This document shows, piece after piece, positions 5,832 to 8,897 of a DNA stretch of 8,897 nucleotides. This DNA is from Chloroflexota bacterium (GTDB lineage: Bacteria > Chloroflexota > Limnocylindria > Limnocylindrales > CSP1-4): the NCBI GenBank assembly GCA_021812735.1, contig JAKAMV010000360.1:1-8897 (forward strand), written 5' to 3'. How positions within the stretch are numbered: position 1 is the stretch's first letter; each line of letters starts with the position of its first letter. The position numbers and the translations under genes were made by a program. Under the pieces are notes generated by a model that was not told the DNA's origin, did not search any database, and saw nothing but the letters and a program-made list of their open reading frames with translations.

Positions 5832-6973
5832 ACGGCGGCATCGCCGTCGCCAACCTGTTCGGGATCGAGGTTCGCGTCTCGCTGACCCTCGCGATCATGG
5901 TGGGCTTCGTGGCGCTGATCGGGACCGACCAGGCGGCCCTCGTGGATCCGGGCCTGCCCGCGGCCCTCCAGTGGGTCGTCGGGGTTGGCGTGGCGGTCCT
6001 GTACCTCGTCTCGGTGGTCGTCCACGAGCTCTCGCACGCGCTCGTGGGGCGGCGCGTGGGCGTGACGACGACCTCGGTGGTCCTCGGCCTGGTGGGCGGT
6101 CTCGCGCCGCTGTCGATCGAGGCGTCGCAGCCTCGCGACGAGCTGGCCATCGCCGTCGCCGGGCCGATCGCCTCGCTCGCGATCGCGGCGGTCGTGCTGC
6201 CCCTGGGCATCGCCTTCGGGTTCGAGGGGTCGTCCGCGGGGCCGGTCTCGGGCGCCCTGTTCGTGCTCGGCGCCCTCAACCTCATGCTGGGCCTGACGAG
6301 CCTGCTGCCCGGGCTGCCGCTCGACGGCGGGCGCGTCGTGCGGGCGATCGCCTGGGCGCGCACCGGGGACCGCGACCGGGCGGCGATCGCGACGGCCCGC
6401 GTCGGGCGCCTGCTCGGCTGGGCCGTCACGGCGGTCGGCCTGCTGGTCATCCTGGTCCAGGACGTGGCGGTCGGGATCATGCTGGCCGCGATGGGCTACC
6501 TCCTGGGCGGGGCGTCACGCGGCCTGGAGCAGCGCGCGGAGCTCGAACGCCTGCTGCGCGGCATGACGGTCGCCGACGCGCTGATCCGCGACGTGTCCAG
6601 CGTGCCGCCGGGCCTCACCGTGGACACGTTCGCGGCGCAGTTGGGCGTCGAGGGCGCGCCCCCGGCCGTGCCCGTGGTGGAGGGCGGGCGGGTGCTCGGG
6701 GTCGTGGGCGTCACGGCGCTGCGCCGGCTCGGCGCCCGCCGCCTTGCCGAGCGCCGGGCGGCGGACGTGATGGCGAAGCCGCCCCAGGCGCCGCTGGTCG
6801 CGCCGGGGGAGCCGATCTGGTCGGTGATGGAGACGATGCAGCGACGTGGCCTCGACGGCCTCGCCGTGGTGGAGGAGGGCGTACTGGTGGGGATGGTCAC
6901 ACGCGTGTCGGCGGCCGAGGCGATGCGCTCCCGGCTGCCGCAACCCGCGCCGGCCCGAGGATGGCGCCGGTGA
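5828..6973 (+). CDS. Site-2 protease (M50 family) with C-terminal CBS domains
   Basis: 381 residues. The zinc metalloprotease motif HELSH (66-70) lies in a hydrophobic helix, with E67 as the catalytic base and H66/H70 as ligands. LLPGLPLDGGR (159-169) supplies the third ligand, D166, in the second motif of the family. Hydrophobic segments at about 8-31, 45-73, 106-132, 140-163 and 195-226 give the multi-pass core. Residues 244-370 form a tandem CBS pair (MTVADALI at 246-253, ADVMAKPP at 312-319), which may bind a nucleotide and gate activity. Length and layout resemble CBS-bearing bacterial S2Ps such as mycobacterial Rip3. Such enzymes cleave membrane-bound anti-sigma factors or other single-pass proteins inside the membrane; no substrate candidate is visible here. 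The GTG start overlaps the preceding stop (GTGA) and the 3' end overlaps moeA, so it sits inside a coupled operon. Confidence 0.94.
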   Translation: MNGGIAVANLFGIEVRVSLTLAIMVGFVALIGTDQAALVDPGLPAALQWVVGVGVAVLYLVSVVVHELSHALVGRRVGVTTTSVVLGLVGGLAPLSIEASQPRDELAIAVAGPIASLAIAAVVLPLGIAFGFEGSSAGPVSGALFVLGALNLMLGLTSLLPGLPLDGGRVVRAIAWARTGDRDRAAIATARVGRLLGWAVTAVGLLVILVQDVAVGIMLAAMGYLLGGASRGLEQRAELERLLRGMTVADALIRDVSSVPPGLTVDTFAAQLGVEGAPPAVPVVEGGRVLGVVGVTALRRLGARRLAERRAADVMAKPPQAPLVAPGEPIWSVMETMQRRGLDGLAVVEEGVLVGMVTRVSAAEAMRSRLPQPAPARGWRR

Positions 6974-8298
6974 CCGGGGGACGCGGGCTGGTCCCGGTGG
7001 AGGAGGCCCAGGCCACGGTGCTCGCCGGGGTTGAGCCGCTGGAAGCGGACCTGCCCATGGCCCCCGAGGCCGCGCTCGGCCGCGTGCTGGCCGCGGATGT
7101 CGCGGCCCGGACGTCCTTGCCGCCGTGGGACAACTCGGCGATGGACGGCTACGCCGTGCGGGCGGCCGACGTGGCGCGGGCCGCCGACGCGGACCCCGTC
7201 CGCCTCGCGGTGGTGGGGGAAGTCCCCGCCGGCGGCTCGCCTGGGGTGCGGGTGGTGGAGGGCAGCGCGGTCCGCATCGCGACGGGGGCCCCCGTGCCGC
7301 CCGGGGCGGATGCGGTTGTCGCGGTTGAGCAGACGACGCCCCTCGACGGCTCCGGGATGTCCGGCCCGCGCGGGCGCGAGGCCGCCGGCCCGCTGCCGGC
7401 AGCCTGCCTGGTGCACGAGCCGGTCCGTCAGGGCGCCAACATCCGGTCGGCGGGCGACGACGTCCGGCACGGCCAGGTCGTCGCTCGCGCGGGCACCCTC
7501 GTGACGCCGGCGGTCATCGCCCTGACGGCGGGCGCCGGCGCGGACCGCGTGACGGTGCGCCGACGGCCCGTGGTGGCGGTGCTGGCCACCGGTGACGAGA
7601 TCCGGGCGGCCGGGGAGCCGCTGGGCCCCGCCGGCATCCCCGACGCCAACGGTCCTGGCCTGCGGTCGCTGATCCGCGAGGCCGGGGGCGAGGCGCTGGA
7701 CCTCGGGATCGCCCGAGACAGCCTGGGCGACGTGCTGGAGCGACTACGGCGCGGCGTGGAGGCGGCCGATCTGGTCGTGGCGGCGGGCGGCGTGTCCGTC
7801 GGGCCCTACGACGTGGTGCGCACCGCGCTGGACACAGTCGGGCACGTTGACCTCTGGCGCGTGGCGCTGCAGCCCGGCAAGCCGTTCACCTTCGGGCGCG
7901 CCGATGTCCCGGGCCGGCCGGCGCCGGTGCTCCTGTTCGGGCTGCCGGGCAATCCGGTGTCGGTGTTCGTGACCTTCGAGCTGTTCGTGCGCCCGGTGCT
8001 CCGGCGCCTGGCCGGTCTCGAGCGCCTGCACCGTCCCGCCGACCGGTGCGTGCTCGAGGAGGCGGTCAGCAAGAGCCTGGGCCGCCGAGGCATGCAGCGC
8101 GTCGTCGCGCTCCGGGCGGCTGACGGCAGCCCGCTGCGCGACGGCCTCGGCCGGGTGCGCGTCCGCCTCGCGGGAGGGCAGGGGAGCCACGTCCTCTCGG
8201 CCCTCGCCGCCGCCGACGCTCTGGCGGTCGTGCCGGAGGACCTGGCGCGCGCGGAGGCCGGGACCGAGCTCGAGCTGCGCTGGCTGGACCGCGCCTGA
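6970..8298 (+). CDS. moeA: Molybdopterin molybdotransferase MoeA
   Basis: 442 residues. MoeA inserts molybdate into adenylylated molybdopterin to finish molybdenum cofactor. The signatures are in the expected order: PPWDNSAMDGYAVR (51-64, with the D59 region of the active site), ATGAPVPPGADAVV (104-117) and VRQGANIRSAGDDV (152-165). They continue with AVLATGDEI (203-211), GGVSVGPYD (273-281), QPGKPFTFG (301-309) and GLPGNPVS (324-331). The C-terminal beta domain runs from about 355 to 440. No PBP-like or MoaB fusion is present. GTG 6970 overlaps the protease stop as GTGA and has GAGG (6957-6960) nine bases upstream. ATG 6961 is an alternative three codons longer, but the GAGG touches it directly. 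It is the last gene of the run that begins at 5136, and moaC follows after 178 bases. Confidence 0.97.
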   Translation: MTGGRGLVPVEEAQATVLAGVEPLEADLPMAPEAALGRVLAADVAARTSLPPWDNSAMDGYAVRAADVARAADADPVRLAVVGEVPAGGSPGVRVVEGSAVRIATGAPVPPGADAVVAVEQTTPLDGSGMSGPRGREAAGPLPAACLVHEPVRQGANIRSAGDDVRHGQVVARAGTLVTPAVIALTAGAGADRVTVRRRPVVAVLATGDEIRAAGEPLGPAGIPDANGPGLRSLIREAGGEALDLGIARDSLGDVLERLRRGVEAADLVVAAGGVSVGPYDVVRTALDTVGHVDLWRVALQPGKPFTFGRADVPGRPAPVLLFGLPGNPVSVFVTFELFVRPVLRRLAGLERLHRPADRCVLEEAVSKSLGRRGMQRVVALRAADGSPLRDGLGRVRVRLAGGQGSHVLSALAAADALAVVPEDLARAEAGTELELRWLDRA

Positions 8299-8306
8299 TG
8301 TCGCGG

Positions 8307-8334
8307 GGCCAGCCGCGCCGGGCGCCGGCCGGCC
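8307..8334 (+). terminator. GC-rich hairpin downstream of moeA, possible terminator
   Basis: GGCCAGCCG (8307-8315) pairs with CGGCCGGCC (8326-8334) with one mismatch and a 10-base loop, starting eight bases after the moeA stop. No T-tract follows, so termination here is uncertain. Confidence 0.3.
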
Positions 8335-8340
8335 GGACCC

Positions 8341-8398
8341 GCAAATCGATGCGCCACTGGCGATGTTAACAGTTATCATTCCGCGCGACAACTGACGA
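8341..8398 (+). promoter_or_regulatory. AT-rich patch with palindromes between moeA and moaC
   Basis: This is the most A+T-rich stretch of the window. It contains the interrupted palindrome CGCCA-C-TGGCG (8352-8362), the perfect 8-bp palindrome TGTTAACA (8364-8371) and the hexamer TATCAT (8374-8379), identical to the -10 candidate at 652. A second promoter for moaC and/or an operator is the likeliest explanation. It does not match the ModE operator as I know it. Confidence 0.4.
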
Positions 8399-8413
8399 AC
8401 GGCGGTGCCGGGC

Positions 8414-8428
8414 GGGGCCGTTGGCCCC
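8414..8428 (+). other. Short GC hairpin between the two moaC promoter candidates
   Basis: GGGGCC (8414-8419) and GGCCCC (8423-8428) form a perfect 6-bp stem with a GTT loop. It would be transcribed only from the upstream candidate promoter (8374) and lies ahead of the nearer one (8450). No T-tract follows. Confidence 0.3.
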
Positions 8429-8449
8429 CCGCGCGCCCGCCGGGATCGC

Positions 8450-8455
8450 TAGCAT
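8450..8455 (+). promoter_or_regulatory. Candidate -10 element of moaC
   Basis: TAGCAT in the context GCTAGCATCG ends 21 bases before the moaC ATG. It would give a leader of about 15 bases containing the GGAGG at 8468-8472. The same hexamer precedes the flavoprotein gene at 1142-1147. Confidence 0.48.
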
Positions 8456-8476
8456 CGAGCGTGCCACGGAGGACGC

Positions 8477-8897
8477 ATGGACCGCAACGACGCCCCGCGC
8501 ACCGAACGCCGGCGGCTGACCCACGTCGATCGGCGGGGTCGGCCCCGGATGGTTGACGTGTCCGGCAAGCCCGCGACGGCCCGCCGCGCCGTCGCGGAGG
8601 CCGAGGTGGCCGTCGCGCCCGACACGATGAGCCTGGTCATCGACGGCGGCGGCACCAAGGGCGACGTGCTCACGGTGGCCGAGCTCGCCGGGGTGATGGG
8701 CGGCAAGCGAACCAGCGAGCTGATCCCGCTCTGCCATCCCCTGGCGCTGACCGACCTGGTGGTGAGCGTGACGCCGGACCGGGCGGCGGGCGTGCTCCGC
8801 ATCCGCGCCGAGGCCGCCACCACCGGGCCCACCGGGGTCGAGATGGAGGCGCTGACCGCCGCGTCGATCGCGGCGCTGACCGTCTACGACATGGTCA
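8477..8897 (+). CDS. moaC: Cyclic pyranopterin monophosphate synthase MoaC, 3' end cut by the window
   Basis: 140 codons are visible before the window ends, out of roughly 160-165 expected. MoaC acts with MoaA to turn GTP into cyclic pyranopterin monophosphate, the first stable intermediate of molybdenum cofactor synthesis. Family motifs are clear: LTHVDRRGRPRMVDVSGK (14-31), KGDVLTVAELAGVMGGKRTSE (start K61), LIPLCHPLAL (82-91), TGVEMEALTAAS (119-130) and YDMV (137-140). K61 and H87 match catalytic Lys51 and His77 of the E. coli enzyme; the catalytic lysine expected just after YDM falls beyond the edge. About ten extra hydrophilic residues precede the usual N-terminus. GGAGG (8468-8472) four bases upstream supports the ATG at 8477. 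It appears to have its own promoter separate from moeA. Confidence 0.97.
   Translation, partial: MDRNDAPRTERRRLTHVDRRGRPRMVDVSGKPATARRAVAEAEVAVAPDTMSLVIDGGGTKGDVLTVAELAGVMGGKRTSELIPLCHPLALTDLVVSVTPDRAAGVLRIRAEAATTGPTGVEMEALTAASIAALTVYDMV

Noticed and set aside
5971..6969. Extension of moeA upstream to 5971, suggesting a fusion
   Set aside because: The extension is a shadow of the protease gene without recognisable domains. Normal MoeA sequence starts at about 6970.
8299..8476. Molybdenum cofactor riboswitch before moaC
   Set aside because: The proximal leader would be about 15 bases, and I could not trace the multi-helix Moco RNA fold in the longer one. Only simple GC hairpins are visible.
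8366..8832. - strand frames of 123 and 127 codons at 8366-8737 and 8449-8832
   Set aside because: They are antisense to the unambiguous moaC gene and show no motifs.

Overview
The window is about three-quarters G+C with strongly GC-biased third codon positions. It uses GTG starts freely (five of the ten protein genes, counting start-ambiguous moeA) and packs its genes tightly. This fits a high-GC bacterium such as an actinomycete or a high-GC Chloroflexota lineage; the sequence alone does not decide between them. No transposase, integrase, phage gene or CRISPR array is visible, so it reads as ordinary chromosome. All genes lie on the + strand except a small CDGSH protein.

Left part (1-1085): the 3' end of an unidentified CDS, then a complete tRNA-Pro(GGG) with encoded CCA and a strong intrinsic terminator. 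Next come a 73-residue CDGSH iron-sulfur protein on the - strand and, divergent from it, a small membrane protein whose N-terminus is built from three 27-bp repeats, each carrying a perfect 14-bp palindrome.

Middle part (1086-5094): a standalone 824-residue dimethylglycine/sarcosine dehydrogenase-like flavoprotein fused to a GcvT-type folate domain, an RDD-family membrane protein with a proline-rich N-terminus, and a 118-residue protein of unknown function, possibly a dimeric alpha/beta-barrel. Each is preceded by its own candidate -10 element.

Right part (5136-8897): a tight three-gene run, with GTGA stop/start overlaps, encodes a DUF1461/TIGR01906 membrane protein (the family of the lipoprotein transacylase Lit), a site-2 protease with C-terminal CBS domains, and MoeA. 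After an intergenic region with a conspicuous AT-rich patch comes moaC, cut by the window end. MoaC makes cyclic pyranopterin monophosphate early in molybdenum cofactor synthesis and MoeA inserts molybdate at the end; the two membrane proteins share their transcript but have no obvious role in that pathway.

The most useful cross-cutting observation is a recurring TANNNT hexamer (TAGACT, TATCAT, TAGCAT, TATCCT, TACCAT) at transcription-start distance upstream of the tRNA and six protein genes, without a matching -35 box. In one case it suggests a leaderless mRNA. I see no clearly new multi-gene system; the Lit-like/S2P pairing is the best lead.
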